Below are positions 20,785-33,943 of a stretch of DNA of 64,000 bases, piece after piece. Position 1 is the first letter of the stretch; each line of letters starts with the position of its first letter. The DNA lies in contig CANXME010000105.1 in assembly GCA_948144175.1 (NCBI GenBank), positions 1,570,001 to 1,634,000 of the forward strand. Reading direction: 5' to 3'. The notes beneath the pieces were generated by a model, which was not told the DNA's origin, searched no databases, and saw only the letters and a program-made list of their open reading frames with translations. Origin of the DNA: Closterium sp. NIES-65 (taxonomy: Eukaryota > Streptophyta > Zygnematophyceae > Desmidiales > Closteriaceae). A program made the translations under genes and the position numbers.

Positions 20785-21563
20785 CTTGGTTATCAGAGCC
20801 TTTTTCTTTCGGACCGCGCATCTCCGCACACCAGGAAATCAACTTTTGATTTTTCACTCGAAGGGACTCACGCACCTTAGCCCCTAGGAGCCGCTGCCCT
20901 CGCGTTCTCTCGTAAACGTGTGCAGCCACGACTGCGCCTAGACTAAGACGAGCCGACGCCCTTCGTCATGGCTGAGAATATCGACGTCACCACCCTCACG
21001 CAGGAGCGTTTGAACGATCTGCTGCGACAGCTGCACGAAAGTTCCGAGGAAATCGCGGCATTGACGGCAGAACGCTCATCGCTGCAAAATGACCTCACGA
21101 GGGCACAACAAGCACAATCTCAAGCACCTGGCACTCCGATTCAACCTGCACCCTCGACATCACAACACGGGAGTGTGGGGCAACCCGCGAGCGCGGCCAG
21201 TGATGGTGTCGTCCGCCCCGACGGGGACGATGACCACGACACGACACACCACGGAGCGACGCATGCGGCCCCAAGTCAGCCTCGCGTCACGATTTCGGCA
21301 CCAACCCACGATTCGGGACTGCCGTCACCGAGGCCGCTGAAGCCGCAGCGCCCGCCATGTTTTGACCCGAGTCAACGAGGTGGTCCTACCGTTCAGGCGT
21401 GGTTGTTCACGATGAATGTCTTCTTCGACGCCAACTACGTCTCGGAGGACTCGGCGAAGATTCGATACGCCGTGTCGCTGTTGCGAGGACCCGCCATGGA
21501 CTGGTGGCGCGTCATCGTCACGAAGCCGACAGACTACGCGACACTACCGACACGGGAAGGACA

Positions 21564-21772
21564 TGTGAGAATCTTAGGTGTGGGGCCTAGGCTTAGTAGC
21601 CTAGGCCCACACTAGGAGATAGGTAAGTTCGAGTGGGTTAGGTGAGAGTCGAGAAATTGGAAGGGAAGTAAAGTGACTAGCAAGAGTTGGGATACAAGTA
21701 CATTGCCCTAAATTGGGTTGTACTCATTACAGAGTACCCCACTGCAGGCTAGACAGCAAATATATTCTGACA
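21564..21772 (-). mobile_element. Solo LTR of a Copia-type family, inside the Gypsy gag
   Basis: It runs TGTGAGAATC...TATTCTGACA and is related in its right half to the reverse complement of the Copia LTRs in this window. The target duplication GGACA lies at 21559-21563 and 21773-21777. At 209 bp it is longer than its relatives. It contains a strong hairpin at 21578-21612 (15/14-nt arms, 6-nt loop). Confidence 0.88.
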
Positions 21773-24764
21773 GGACAAACCGGACCCTGGGCGCCGTCGT
21801 ATTTCGTGGAGGTGCCCCAGTATCGCACGTGGGATGCGTGGTGCGCAGGTCTGCGCGCTCGATTTGAGCCAATTGCGGCTTCGATCGCGGCGCGACAGAA
21901 GCTCCGCACTTGGCGCCAACTCGGTTCCGTCCAGGACTACACGAGCGAATTTCTGGCGCTATGCGAACAGGTGGGCTACATGCATGAGAGCGAGCGCATC
22001 GACCGCTACATCGGCGGCCTGAAGCAGGACATCGCTCAGGAAATCCAGCTTCGCGGCGTCACCGAATTTCAGGAAATTCTCGCTATGGCGGAGAAGCTCG
22101 ACTTCTTTCGCCGACCGAGACCGGGGTCCTACAGAAACAACAACTGGGGACATCGGCCTCGTGGGACGAACGAGAGCGCCACGATACGCGCCGTCGCCGC
22201 AAATGCCGCTGCCGCACCGTTCAAAGGGCGCTGCTTTGCGTGCAATCGGCTGGGACATCGCAAGAGCGAATGCCCGGAAAACGCTAAGGGAAAGGGGGAA
22301 GCTGAGCAGCAGACACAGACCAAGCAGCAGGGAAACGCTGGAAGTCAGTAGCAGACGGGCCCTCTACTGACAGGTCACGCCGCTCGCCCGACCCAACCGA
22401 CCCTCACCGAGTGATTGTGCCGGTTCACGCAATCGACCACACCCGGCCGAATAAGGAGGGTACCACGGTAGACAGCCCTATACTGCTCAGTGGGAAAATT
22501 GGGACGGACTTAGTTAAAATCTTCGTAGATGGGGGAGCCAGCCACAGCCTCATTAACACTGCTGCGGCACGAAAACTGCGACTGCCACTGGACAGATGCT
22601 TACCTGAGATCGACGCACGACTGGTAGACGGCACGCCACTGGCAATACGGGAACGCGTAGACCGAGTTCGGATTCGATGTGGGGGTAACTTCACATTCAG
22701 CCAGGAAATGCTCGCAACGACCCTCGACGGAACCGACATTTTACTCGGGCGTGATTGGCTGCGACGACACAATCCGCGAATCGACTGGACGACGGGTGAC
22801 AGCACTGTGCGAGTGAACGGTAACAACATCGCCTTACCTCGCTGGGGATCGCCTGAGTCTTCGTCGGTGCGTGTCAATGCGATCACGATGAAACGCGCTG
22901 TAGCGGCCGGAGCTGACGTGTACGCGGTTGACATTCGGGAAGCCGAGGCAGCAGACAAGGGAGGGGATTTACAGAAACTGCTGACCGACGTACCGAGTGA
23001 TCTGGCAGCACTGTTAACACAATACAGTGACATTTTCCCGGATGACTTACCGACGGGACTGCCACCTCAGCGACCGCACGATCACAGGATAGAACTGGAA
23101 CCGGGGGCACAACCAACAGTACAGCGACAGTTCCGACTGACCCAACCCGAACTAGACGAACTAAGGAAGCAGCTCGATTACCTGCTCGAGAAAGAATTCA
23201 TTCGCCCTAGCTCGTCGCCCTTCGCCGCACCAATACTGTTCACACCGAAAAAGGACGGGGGATTTCGCATGTGCATAGACTACAGAGCACTGAACAGGGT
23301 TACCATCAAATCTCGTTACCCCATCCCACGAGCTGACGAACTGATCGACCAACTGCGCACAACCCGGGTTTTCTTGAAAATTGACCTCCGGGGAGGCTAC
23401 CACCAAATCCGCGTCAACCCACCCGACTGTCCTAAAACCGCATTCCGAACACGCTACGGATCTTTCGAATACACTGTCATGCCATTTGGGCTGACCAACG
23501 CCCCCGCCACTTTCCAAATGACCATGAACGAAGCATTCCGCCCACTTTTAGATAAGTGCGTCATCGTTTATCTGGACGACATACTGATTTACAGCCCTGA
23601 CAGAGCACAGCACTTACAGGTGTCAGAACATATCTATAGCTTATACTATTGTGTAGGCTGTAGTGGGGTATCCCATAGGGGGTTCAACCCAGTTAGGGTT
23701 TCATATTTGTACTGCCTTCATTCATAGTTCACACATCTCTGTTCACTTGTTTCACATGGTATAGAGCGGGTCCTTCCTAAGGACCGTTTTTTTTTAGGGC
23801 CCACCGAAGCGCGCCCCGAGGCGCGCATTTTTTTTTAGCGACCCCTCGGGTCGCCATTTCCCTCGCGGCCCCGCTGCCCCTCCTGATCGCGGCCCCGCCG
23901 CCTGCTTGACGCGACCCCGCCGCCTCCACTGACGCGGCCCCGCCGCCGGCTCTGACGCGGCCCTGCCGCCCGCTACGTCGCGGCCCCGCCACCTGCTTGA
24001 CGCGGCCCCGCCGCCTCCACTGACGCGGCCCCGCCGCCGGCTCTGACGCGGCCCTGCCGGCCCGCCGGTGCACCTGACGGCCCCGCCGCTGCACCTGCCG
24101 GCCCGCCGCTGCACCCTACGGCCCGCCGCTGCACCCTACGGCCCGCCGCCTCACCTGACGGCCCCGCCGCTGCGCCTGCCGGCCCGCTGCTGCACCCTAC
24201 GGCCCGCCGCTGCACCCAGCGGCCCGCCGCTTCACCTGACGGCCCTGCCGCTGCACCTGCCGGCCCGCCGCTGCACCCTACGGCCCGCCGCTGCACCCAG
24301 CGGCCCGCCGCTTCACCTGACGGCCCCGCCGCTGCACCTACCGGCCCGCCGCTGCACCCTACGGCCCCGCCGCTGCACCTGCCGGCCCGCCGCTGCACCG
24401 GTCGACCCGCCGCTGCACCTGCCGGCCCGCCGCTGCACCTGACGGCCCCGCCCCTGCATCTCCCGGCCGAGCCGCCCCAGCAGCAGAGCCGCCTCAGCCG
24501 CCGAGCCGCCCCAGCAGCCGAGCCGCCCCAGCAGCCGAGCCGCCCCAGCAGCCGAGTTGCCCCAGCTGCAGTGCCGCCCGAGCCGCCCGAGCCGCCGAGT
24601 CGCCCGAGCCGCCCAGCAGTCGAGCCGCCCGAGCCGCCGAGCCGCCCGAGCCGCCCAGCAGTCAAGCCGCCCGAGCCGCCCGAGCCGCCCGAGCCCTCCC
24701 TGCACTGCCCTGTCTGGTGAGCACTGAGCTTTACTCTGCGCACTGCCCTCTCTCTACTGCTGTC

Positions 24765-27700
24765 ATGGCTACCCCCACTGTCCTCGCCTTTGATGTAGAG
24801 GGCAGAGCCATTGACTTTGACGTGTGGGTAGACGACCTACTGCTTTTCCTACAGTGCGACAGAGCTGACGGACTCTCTCTCTTTGATCTCACTTCTGGTG
24901 CCTCTCCCGCCCCTGCTGCTACTGAGGATGCCACTGTTCACTCACAGTGGGCCACACGCGATGCTGCTACACGTCTTGCTGTGCGTCGCCACCTCCCTCC
25001 CGCTGAGCGTGCGCACTTTGGGTCGTACAAGAGTGCTAAGACCTTGTACGACGCCGTTATCGCACGCTACTCCACCCCTGCCACTGCTGCACTGAGCCGC
25101 CTCATGCTACCGTACCTCTTTCCCGACCTTGCTGCTTTTGCCACAGTCGCCGACCTCATTACCCACCTGCGCACTAGTGACGCTCGTTTCCGCGCTGCAC
25201 TTCCTGCTGAGTTCTGCGCCAAGAACCCCCCCCCCCCAGTACTTCACTCTCTACTACATTGTCACCCGCCTCCCTGACTCCCTTCGTGGAGTCAGGGACG
25301 ACCTACTCGCAGTCTGCCCCACCACTCTCACTGTCGAGATCCTCGAGAAGTCCCTCCTCGCAGCCGAGAAGAGCATTCTTGCTGTAGGGGCCTCTCGTGG
25401 TGACCCGCGCACCCCCATCTTTGAGGGGTGTTCCCCCTCCCCCCTCCTGCCCTCTGTCGCCTCTGCTGCTGCTGCCGACCTTGTTGGTTTTGAGTCGGTC
25501 GGAGCGGCGTCTGCCCCCAGCGGGAGACGTCGCTCTGGCAAGAGCAAGGGGGGCAGGGGCGGTGGTGGAGGCGGCGGGGGCGGTGGAGGCGGAGGTAGAG
25601 GCAGCGGCGGAGGTGAGGGTGGTAGCGGGAGTAGTGGCGGGAGTGGAGGTGTCGGCGGAGGCAGTGGAGGCGGGGGCGGCAGCGGCGGTGGTAGTGGGGG
25701 TGGAGGCGGAGGCGGCGGTGGCGGCGGCGACGGTGGGAGTGGGGGTGGCGGTGGAGGTGGTGGCGGCGGCGGCGGAGGAGGCGGCGGAGGTCGTGGCGCG
25801 CCGAGGAGGAGTGGCTCCGGTGGTGGTCAGCGCCAGCAGCAGCAGCGTGGTCAGGAGACCCTCTCCCCGCAGCAGCTCCGTGAGTGGTACTCTGCGCGTC
25901 AGCGGGGTGGGGGTACTGGTCCGTGCACTTACGTCCTGCGCACTGGCGACCGTGCGGGTGAGCAGTGTGGTGGTCCACACTCCGCCCAGCGTTGCTTCGG
26001 CCGCCTGACTGACGCTTGGCGCCGCCAGTTTCCTAACGCCTCTGAGATCCCTTGCTGGGACCAGCTGTCTAGGGCTGGAGTAGCTATCTTTGATCTTGAC
26101 TTTGATGCTATTCTTGCTGCTATGTATGCTGTGACTATTAGTGAGGAGGGTGACTGTTACCGGTGTTTCCCGCCCGACCCGGGCATTGGTACTGCGGCTC
26201 TAGGTGCTGTTGAGGCTGCTGCTCCAGGTGCTGGTGAGGCTGTTGCTCTAGGTGCCAGTGAGTCTGAGTCCTCAGGTGCTGGTGAGTCTGCTCTCTCAGG
26301 TACAGTGTCGCCTTCACCCTCTCTAACTTTCACTCTTGACTCCGAGGCGTCTCGCTCCTTCTTTCGAGACCGCACCACACTCACGCCGCTTAGTCGGCCA
26401 GTGGCGGTCTCCTTGGCAGACCCCTCTGGGGGTCCTGTTCTGGCTCGCTACTCCACTGTCCTGCCGTGCCCTGCGGTCCCGTCTGGCGCTCTGTCCGGTC
26501 TCTACCTCCCCTCGTTCTCTACGAACTTGGTGGCGGGTGCTGACCTACAGGATGCAGGGGTTGACCAGTTCACCCCTGCGCGCCGACGAGTCACCCACTG
26601 CACGGACGCGGACACGGGTCGACACCTGACCACATTCACACGTGGTCCAGGGTCGAGCCTGTACACACTCACTGTTCCGTCTCCTTCTCCTGCGTCTGGT
26701 CAGGTAGCTGCGTCGGGTCAGGTGTTTGCTGCAGCGTCCAGGTCTGGTCCTGAGTCTGCCCCCTGCTCGTGTCGCCTCCTGTCCCACGAGACCCTCCTGT
26801 GGCACCACAGGATGGGTCACCCCTCCCTGCCTCGTCTCCGGGGCATGGCCTCTCGCCTTCTTGTCTCTGGCCTTCCCCGGTCCCTCCCTCCCCTTCCTCC
26901 GGGGCCTGGCCCTCCCTGTGTCCCCTGTGTCGAGGGTCGCCTGCGGGCTTCCCCTCACTCCTCCCCGTTCCCTCCGACGGAGGCCCCGATGCAGACGCTT
27001 CACATGGACGTGTGGGGCCCAGCCCGCGTCCGTGGACAGGGTCACGAGCGCTACTTCCTGCTGGTGGTTGACGACTACTCGCGTTACACCACAGTCTTCC
27101 CCTTGTGCAGCAAGGGTGAGGTCACTGAGGTGTTGATCGACTGGATCCGCGCAGCTCGTCTCCAGCTCAGGCAGAGCTTCGGCTCGGACTTTCCTGTTCT
27201 GCGTCTGCATTCGGACAGAGGCGGAGAGTTCTCCGCCGGCCTTCTGCGAGCCTACTGTCGGGCACGAGGCATCTGCCAGACCTTCACGCTTCCGGACTCT
27301 CCACAGCAGAATGGGATTGCTGAGCGCCGCATCGGCATTGTCATGGACGTCGCCCGTACGTCCATGGTGCATGCGACTGCCCCCCATTTTCTGTGGCCGT
27401 TTGCGGTTCGGTACGCCGCGCATCAGATCAACCTTCAGCCCAGAGTCTCCCGACCGGAGACCTCCCCAGCTTTGCTGTGGACGGGGAAGGTTGGCGATGC
27501 GTCGGCGTTCCGTGTCTGGGGATCTCGGGCGTTTGTCCGCGACTTGTCTGCGGACAAGCTGTCCCCTCGTGCTGCTCCCTGTGTCTTCCTTGGCTTCCCC
27601 ACAGACGCTCCCGGGTGGCAGTTTTACCACCCCTCCTCTCGTCGTGTTCTGTCCTCCCAGGACGTCACGTTCGACGAGTCAGTCCCCTTCTACCGCCTCT

Positions 27701-30620
27701 TCCCCTACCGCACTCCTTCCCTCCCCCCTCCGCCGGACTTCCTTGTGCCAGTTCCCCCCCCGGTAGACCCCCTCCCCCCTCAGGTTCCTGCCCCCTCAGG
27801 TGTGTCCCAGGTAGACGCAGTTGACCCGGTCGAGGTTACTGGTGACTCTGGTGCTGCTGCGGGTGCTGAGCCTGGGGGTGCTGACTCTGGGGGTGCTGTG
27901 CGCGGGGGTGCCGAGTCTGGAGGTGCTGCTACTGGGGGTGCTGAGCCTGGGGGTGCTGGGCCTGGGAGTGCTACTGCGGAGGGTGCTGCGCCTGGGGGTG
28001 CTGAGCCGGGGGGTACGGTGCCTGGGGGTGCTACGTCTGGAGCTGTTGAGCCTGGGGTTTCTCCTGCTGCTGCGTCTCGCCGGGAGCCCCTCTCTCCACA
28101 GGAGCTGCGCGAGTGGTTTGCTCGCCGCTGGAGGCGTGCTACTGGAGCTGGAGCTTCTTCGACCGTCGAGGGTGCTGGTGCTGCCGGTCCCAGAGCTGCT
28201 GGGTCTGCGGGTACTCCTGGAGCAGGAGCTCCTGAGGGTGTTGGTGCTGAGACTACTGCTGTCTGTCCCGGCGGTGGTTCTGCTACTGGTGCTGCTAGAG
28301 GTCCTGCCGCTGGAGGTGTTGGTGGCGCTGGTGCTGTCGCTGAGGGTGCTGGTGCTGTCCGTGCTGAGTCTGGAGCTGCCGCGCGGCCTCGACCGTACTT
28401 TGTTCCGCTCCTGCAGCAGGTTCTTGGTCTTTCTCCTCCGGTAGAGTGTTCACAGCCTGTCCAGTCACAGTCACTGTTGGAGCCTTCCTCTCCACTGCCT
28501 GCTCCCTCTCCTTACACTGGTCCTACTGGAGGTCTTGCTGAGCGTCGTGAGCCTGCGTCTCGTCCTGCGTCGCCTGTTCGTGCTGCTCACACTAGAGGTC
28601 GCGGTTCGCGTCAGCGTCCTCCTCCTGTCCCTGGCACGCACCGGATGTCTCTGCGTCCGTCCACTGCTCCTCTGCGTGCCCCTTTGCCTTCTCCTCCTGA
28701 GTCCTCTCTTCCTGCCCTTTCCGACCCGGAGTCGGACTCTCTTCGTGCTGCCAGTCCTAATGTCACGCGTCTGCTTGCTACTGTCGTCACTGACCCCTCT
28801 TTTGAGTCCACTGCTGCGTCTGCTCTTGTCGCTGAGCTCGTCGACTTTGCTGCTCGCTGTCGTCTAGACTACGCTGCTATTCTTGTTGCTGAGTCTGCGT
28901 CTGTCTGTCCTCCGTCCGTCGGGGGTGAGTGTGCTCTTGGCACGGACGTCCTAGAGGACAGGCAGGAGGAGTTACAGTGTCTGGCTGCTGCTTCACCTCA
29001 TCTTGCGTCTGTACTGCTTGCTCCTGAGGGAGACCCGGATGCACTAGACATCCCGACTCCGCGCTCTTACGCGGAGGCCGTAGAGGGTCCCTACTCGTCT
29101 CAGTGGCAGGCAGCTATGGATGCAGAGATGGCTTCCTGGAAGTCCACAGGCACCTACGTTGACGCAGTTCCCCCTCCTGGGGCGAACATCGTCAGTGGCA
29201 TGTGGATCTTCAGGGTGAAGCGGCCGCCGGGCTCTCCACCTGTCTTCAAGGCGCGGTACGTTGCTCGTGGCTTCAGTCCGCGGCAGGGAGTTGACTACTT
29301 TCAGACCTTCTCTCCCACCCCGAAGATGACCACTCTTCGGGTGCTGCTGCACATAGCCGCTCAGCGCGACTACGAGCTTCACTCTCTCGACTTCAGCACT
29401 GCGTTCCTGCAGGGTAGCCTGCACGAGGAGATCTGGCTGCACCGTCCACCTGGCTTCACTGGGACTTTCCCTCCTGGCACCCAGTGGAGCCTCCGACGGC
29501 CAGTCTACGGTCTCCGCCAGGCACCGCGTGAGTGGCACGACACACTGAGGACTACGCTTGCGGCTCTTGGGTTTGCTCCTTCTACTGCTGACCCGTCGCT
29601 GTTTCTGCGCACCGACACTTCTCTGCCGCCGTTCTACATCCTCGTGTAAGTCAACGACTTGGTCTTTGCCACAGCGGACACTGCTGGACTCGCCTACGTG
29701 AAGTCCGAGCTGCTGAAGAGACACTCGTGCACAGACTTGGGTGAACTGCGCAGCTACCTTGGCTTGCAGATCACTCGGGACAGAGCACGCCGCACCATTA
29801 CCTTGACTCAGTCACACATGGTGCAGCAGGTCCTTCAGCGCTTCGGCTTCACGTACTCCTCGCCTCAGGCCACTCCTCTGTCTACTCGCCACTCGCTCTC
29901 AGCTCTGCCTTCGGATGAGTCCGTAGAGTCGAGTGGCCCGTACCCAGAGCTTGTTGGCTGCCTCATGTACCTGATGACCTGCACACGGCCTGACCTTGCA
30001 TACCCTCTGAGCATTCTTGCACGCTATGTTGCTCCTGGGAGACACCGACCAGAGCACATGGCTGCAGCGAAGAGGGTATTGCGCTACCTGTGCAGTACGT
30101 CAGGCATGGGGCTAGTGCTTGGAGGGCGGAGTCCAGTGGTCCTTACAGGGCACGCAGACGCTTCTTGGGCTGACGACCAGACTACGCAGCGGTCGTCACA
30201 GAGTTACACCTTCAGTCTTGGTTCTGGCTCTGTCTCGTGGCGGGCTACTCGTTCGTCTTCGGTTCTCAGCTCCTGTTGTGAGGCTGAGATCTACGCCGGG
30301 GCCATGGCTGCACAGGAGCTTCGCTGGCTCACCTACCTGCTGACTGACCTTGGAGAGCCGCCTCGTTCTCCTCCAGTGCTGTACGTAGACAACAAGGCCA
30401 TGCTGGCCTTGTGTCGAGAGCAGCGTCTGGAGCACAGAACGAAGCACATTGCTCTTCGCTACTTCCTTGCTCGTGAGCTACAGCAGCGTGGACAGTTGCG
30501 GCTTGCGTACGTGGCCTCTGAGGCCAACACTGCTGATGTGTTCACCAAGGCACTCGCGCCTTGTGACCATCAGCGCTTCTGCACCCAGCTGGGTATTGTC
30601 AGAACATATAGCTTACTTGT
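24765..30620 (+). pseudogene. gag-pol coding region of Copia element A
   Basis: Gag starts MATPTVLAFDVEGRAIDF. It is followed by a long Gly-rich stretch, an LSPQQLREWY motif and a Cys/His cluster. The protease-like site is LDSEASRSFF. Integrase shows HHRMGHPSL, DVWGPARV and HSDRGGEF (about 26800-27240). Reverse transcriptase has FKARYVARGF and DFSTAFLQG (about 29250-29410). RNase H has DASW and YVDNKAM (about 30160-30400). Most of the polyprotein is one open frame; it is treated as a fossil. Confidence 0.9.
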
Positions 30621-30728
30621 TTCTGTAGGCTATAGTGGGGTATCCCATAGGGGGTACAACCCAAATTAGGGTTTCCTATTTGTACTTACTTCGTTCATAG
30701 TCATTTCATTCTCGTTCATATCTTCTCA
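30597..30728 (+). mobile_element. Solo Copia LTR inside element A
   Basis: 132 bp, TGTCAGAACATATAG...CTTCTCA, flanked by GGTAT (30592-30596) and GGTCT (30729-30733), a target duplication with one difference. It lies at the very end of the RNase H region. Confidence 0.85.
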
Positions 30729-33710
30729 GGTCTTGTGCCTGTCTTGCCTCACTTGCTCTCCTCTTGACTTTACTTGTACTATGACATATATATATACCTG
30801 CTCTTGCTTGTCTAGTTTTATATATATATATATATGTCTGTACTCCTGCATGTGAACTGGCCTCTGGCCCTGCTCTTGTGCTCGGACTGTGTGGTGACTT
30901 TGTGATCCACCCCGAGCTTGCTTTGCTTTGCTTTGCTTGACTGGTCTTGTGACCCCTTGTTCTCCCCCACTTTGCCTATGGGGGTGTGTCAGAACATATC
31001 TATAGCTTATACTATTGTGTAGGCTGTAGTGGGGTATCCCATAGGGGGTACAACCCAGTTAGGGTTTCATATTTGTACTGCCTTCATTCATAGTTCACAC
31101 ATCTCTGTTCACTTGTTTCACAACAGGACATCGAAGCAGTTTTTAAAATCCTGAGTGAGAACCGCCTACTGACCAAAGCATCTAAGTGTGAATTTTTACA
31201 GGACCGCCTGGAGTTTTTGGGACATGTTATTTCAGCTGCAGGAGTGGAAATAGACCCGAAGAAAATTGCGACGATTCAGGCTTGGCACGCGCCGACCAAC
31301 TTGACCGAGTTACAGAGTTTCCTGGGGTTCGTCAACTACGTGCGCCGGTTCGTCCCCGACATGGCGAAGCTGACTGCCCCGTTGACCGACCTGCTGAGGA
31401 AGGGGGTTGAGTACACGTGGGGGGAGAAAGAGCAAGCTGCTTTCTCGGCCCTCAAAAATATTTTGTGCTCACCGCCCGTGCTTCACATCGCAGATCCACA
31501 CCGTCCGTTCGAACTCGTCACTGACGCAAGTGACATCGCTGTGGGAGTAGTACTGTTGCAGGACTTTGAGAATGGCCTCCAGTCAATCGCGTACGAGTCC
31601 CGCAAGCTACACCCGCCCGAACGCAACTACCCGATACACGACCGTGAAATGCTGGCGATCGTGCACGCGTTCAAAGTTTGGCGGTGTTACCTGACTGGCG
31701 CCGACGTGACAGTACGGACAGACCACCGTTCACTACAGTACCTTCGCGCCCAACCGAATCTCAACCCACGATAGATTCGCTGGTTGGACTATCTTGAGTC
31801 CAATTTTCACTACACCGTTACGTACAAAAAAGGAGCATCCAACATCGCCGACGCTCTCACCCGCCCCACCGCCCAACTCCACGCCATCCTACTCGCCCAG
31901 ACCAACCCGCTTTTAACTGGCCTATTCACCCACGGATACCGCACCGACCCATTTTTCACGACCGGAAATTCACAGCAACTGGCAGAAGCAAAAGGAGTCT
32001 ATTACGTAAAAACAGGCACCAACCGCATTTGGGTACCCGCGTACTCACTACTGAGGGAGCTGCTACTGCAGGAGGCACACGACGGGATTACCTCGGGCCA
32101 TTTCGGGGTAGAAAAAACACGACAGCAACTGCAGCGGTATTACTACTGGCCGGAGCTGTTGACCGACGTACAGCAGCACGTGGGCTCGTGCCCTACGTGT
32201 CAGGTGATGAAGAGTTCAAGGAAGCGGAAGGCGGGTCAATTGCAGCCGATCCCACCGCCCGAACGCGCCTGGCAGCAAGTAACCATGGACTTCGTCACAG
32301 GGTTACCTTCGAACCCTGGGGGTAACGACGCGGTGATGGTCGTCGTGGATAGACTGACGAAGATGGCACACTTCGGAGCGTGCAAAAAGTCGATCTCAGC
32401 CGAGGAGACCGCTCGCCTGTTCATCGCAGCCGTTGTTCGCCTGCACGGGATACCAGCAGCGATTATAAGCGACAAGGACACGAAGTTCACCAGCAACTTT
32501 TGGAAGAACCTTAGGGAGCAGTTCGGGACCAGACTACAGTTCAGCTCGTCGTACCACCCCGAGACCGACGGCCAAACGGAGCGGACGAATCAGACGATGG
32601 AGCAGTTGATTCGTGCCACGTGCGACGACCCCACGACCTGGGAGCAGCAGCTGCCGTTGATCGAGTTCGCGTACAACAACGCCACGTCAGCCACGACGCA
32701 ACAGTTCCCGTTCTACCTGAACTATGGGCAACACCCAACAGTGCCCATGACGCCGAGTCCGGACAACCCAACGCCACGTGCACAACAATTCGCCGAAATC
32801 CTGCAAGCTGCCCGCACCAGAGCCGCCGAAGCAATAAAAAAAGCCAACGTCATCGCTAAGCGCAACGCTGACCGCCACCGACGCCCTGTCACGTATCAAT
32901 CTGGAGATTACGTGCTGCTTGACACGCAAAATCTGCGACTGCCCGACGTACCGAAATTACGACCGCGCTACTGTGGACCATTCCAAATCAGTCACATGAT
33001 CACACCCGTCACCGCACATCTACTGTTGCCAACCGACTGGTACATCAGCCCTTCGTTCCACGTCAGCCTACTTCGCCCATACATCCCGACCACAAGTCAA
33101 CTGCCGCGTCACCGCCCACAATCAATGACTTGCCCTGCATCGGAGCCGATCATCGAGCCCGGAAAAATCCTGAGCCATCGGATCCGCCACCCCACGGGAA
33201 TCAGAAGGATTGAATTCCTCGTTCGCTGGAAGGACCGCACGCCAACTGAAGATAGCTGGGTACCCCTGACCAACATTGAAAAACACCCTGCCCTGCACGT
33301 GTACCTGAGGAGCCGGGGATTCCGCGATATACACGCACTCGCGTAGCGGAGGGGGCTTCTTAAGGGGGGGGGGGGGTAGTGTAAGGAATTTTCTCGGCAT
33401 TCCTTACGGAGCCGACTACATCGCGTACAGCAACAGCCGTTGTTCGCCCGTTACTGCTAACGGGACTTCGCTGACTTCGCGCGCACTGTTTTGCCAAACC
33501 TCGCACTGCTGGCATGGCCGTATCGGCCTACGCTTCGGGACTAGCCCGAGCCTCGCTCCAGCGTAGCACTAGCAAGCTCGCACGCACCGCGTTACCGTTT
33601 TGCATGTTTCGCGTATAAATGTTCGCTCATGCCTTCGCTCACATTTTGTACTCGTTTGACACCTTAGTGCAATTCTCGCTACTTCGATTCATTGCACCCG
33701 TAACACCTTA

Positions 33711-33820
33711 CTTACATTCGATTCCTCTCTTCTGGAAATGCTTCGGCTTATTTTACTAACAACCAACACTTAGAAACTTCATTGTCTTCTTTTGCAGTAA
33801 CTAGCAAAAGTATTGACGAA
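33711..33820. other. Short host stretch between the Gypsy element and the next host exon
   Basis: Upstream region of the exon at 33821-33943. If that exon starts a gene, the Gypsy 3' LTR sits only about 115 bp upstream of its ATG. Confidence 0.4.
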
Positions 33821-33943
33821 ATGTCTTTCAATGTTACGTTTCGGGTCCCACCGAATCTGATTCGACGTAAATCCAAGGATCATAGCAGCAAAAAGAGGCA
33901 ACGGAATGCTCTAGTAATGGCGTCGTCAGTAGCATGCGTACAG
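33821..33943 (+). CDS. Host exon related to the first exon of gene C
   Basis: ATG at 33821, 41 codons starting MSFNVTFRVPPNLIRRKSKD, close to MAFKVRFRIPADLIRHGSED of gene C. It ends exactly in phase at a strong donor, CAG|GTAATG (33943/33944). The matching second piece (LRLVFNRLFQSHLP) lies 16.7 kb away at 50.6-50.7 kb on the same strand, beyond a pile of LTR elements. This is either a gene with a giant intron or a gene split by insertions. No MYND region was found downstream on this strand. Confidence 0.5.

Larger units (their letters stand above)
23621..31122 (+). mobile_element. Ty1/Copia element A, complete insertion inside the Gypsy pol
   Basis: LTRs of 136 bp at 23621-23756 and 30987-31122 differ at one base noticed by eye. 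The target duplication ACAGG lies at 23616-23620 and 31123-31127. The primer site after the left LTR reads TGGTATAGAGCGGG. A GC-rich 0.9-kb leader (about 23800-24700) precedes gag. Parts are gag, protease, integrase, reverse transcriptase and RNase H, the Copia order. A solo LTR sits near its 3' end. It is broken in about two or three places besides that insertion. It is very young. Confidence 0.93.
20968..33346 (+). pseudogene. gag-pol coding region of the Gypsy element (interrupted by nested elements)
   Basis: Gag spans roughly 20968-22351, with a coiled start (NDLLRQLHESSEEIAALTAE) and a CCHC knuckle, CFACNRLGHRKSEC, near 22234-22275. Protease ([11 protein letters not shown]) lies near 22530 and reverse transcriptase runs to YLDDILIYS near 23570. 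RNase H (TDASDIAVG) lies near 31520, and the integrase zinc finger and core at about 32070-32700. A chromodomain-like FLVRWKDRTPTEDSWVP lies near 33210. The chromodomain places it among the chromoviruses. The reading frame is not continuous, so it is treated as a fossil. Confidence 0.88.
20459..33705 (+). mobile_element. Ty3/Gypsy chromovirus, nearly full length, with nested insertions
   Basis: LTRs of 326 bp at 20459-20784 and 33380-33705 differ at one base noticed by eye. The target duplication CCTTA lies at 20454-20458 and 33706-33710. Just inside the left LTR is a primer site resembling TGGTTATCAGAGCC (initiator tRNA-Met type). A purine tract with 13 G precedes the right LTR (33364-33376). 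Parts in order are gag with a CCHC knuckle, aspartic protease, reverse transcriptase (YLDDILIYS), RNase H, integrase with HHCC finger and a C-terminal chromodomain. It carries a solo Copia LTR in gag and a complete Copia (A) in pol. Apart from those it has about one or two breaks. It is very young by LTR identity. Confidence 0.93.

Noticed and set aside
23777-24743. Gly/Arg/Ala-rich frames in the Copia A leader (and similar in B, C and D)
   Set aside because: Low-complexity frames from GC-rich tandem repeats, not conserved between elements.
26545-27630. Antisense open frames within Copia coding regions
   Set aside because: Shadows of the conserved integrase and reverse transcriptase frames; they mirror codon bias only.
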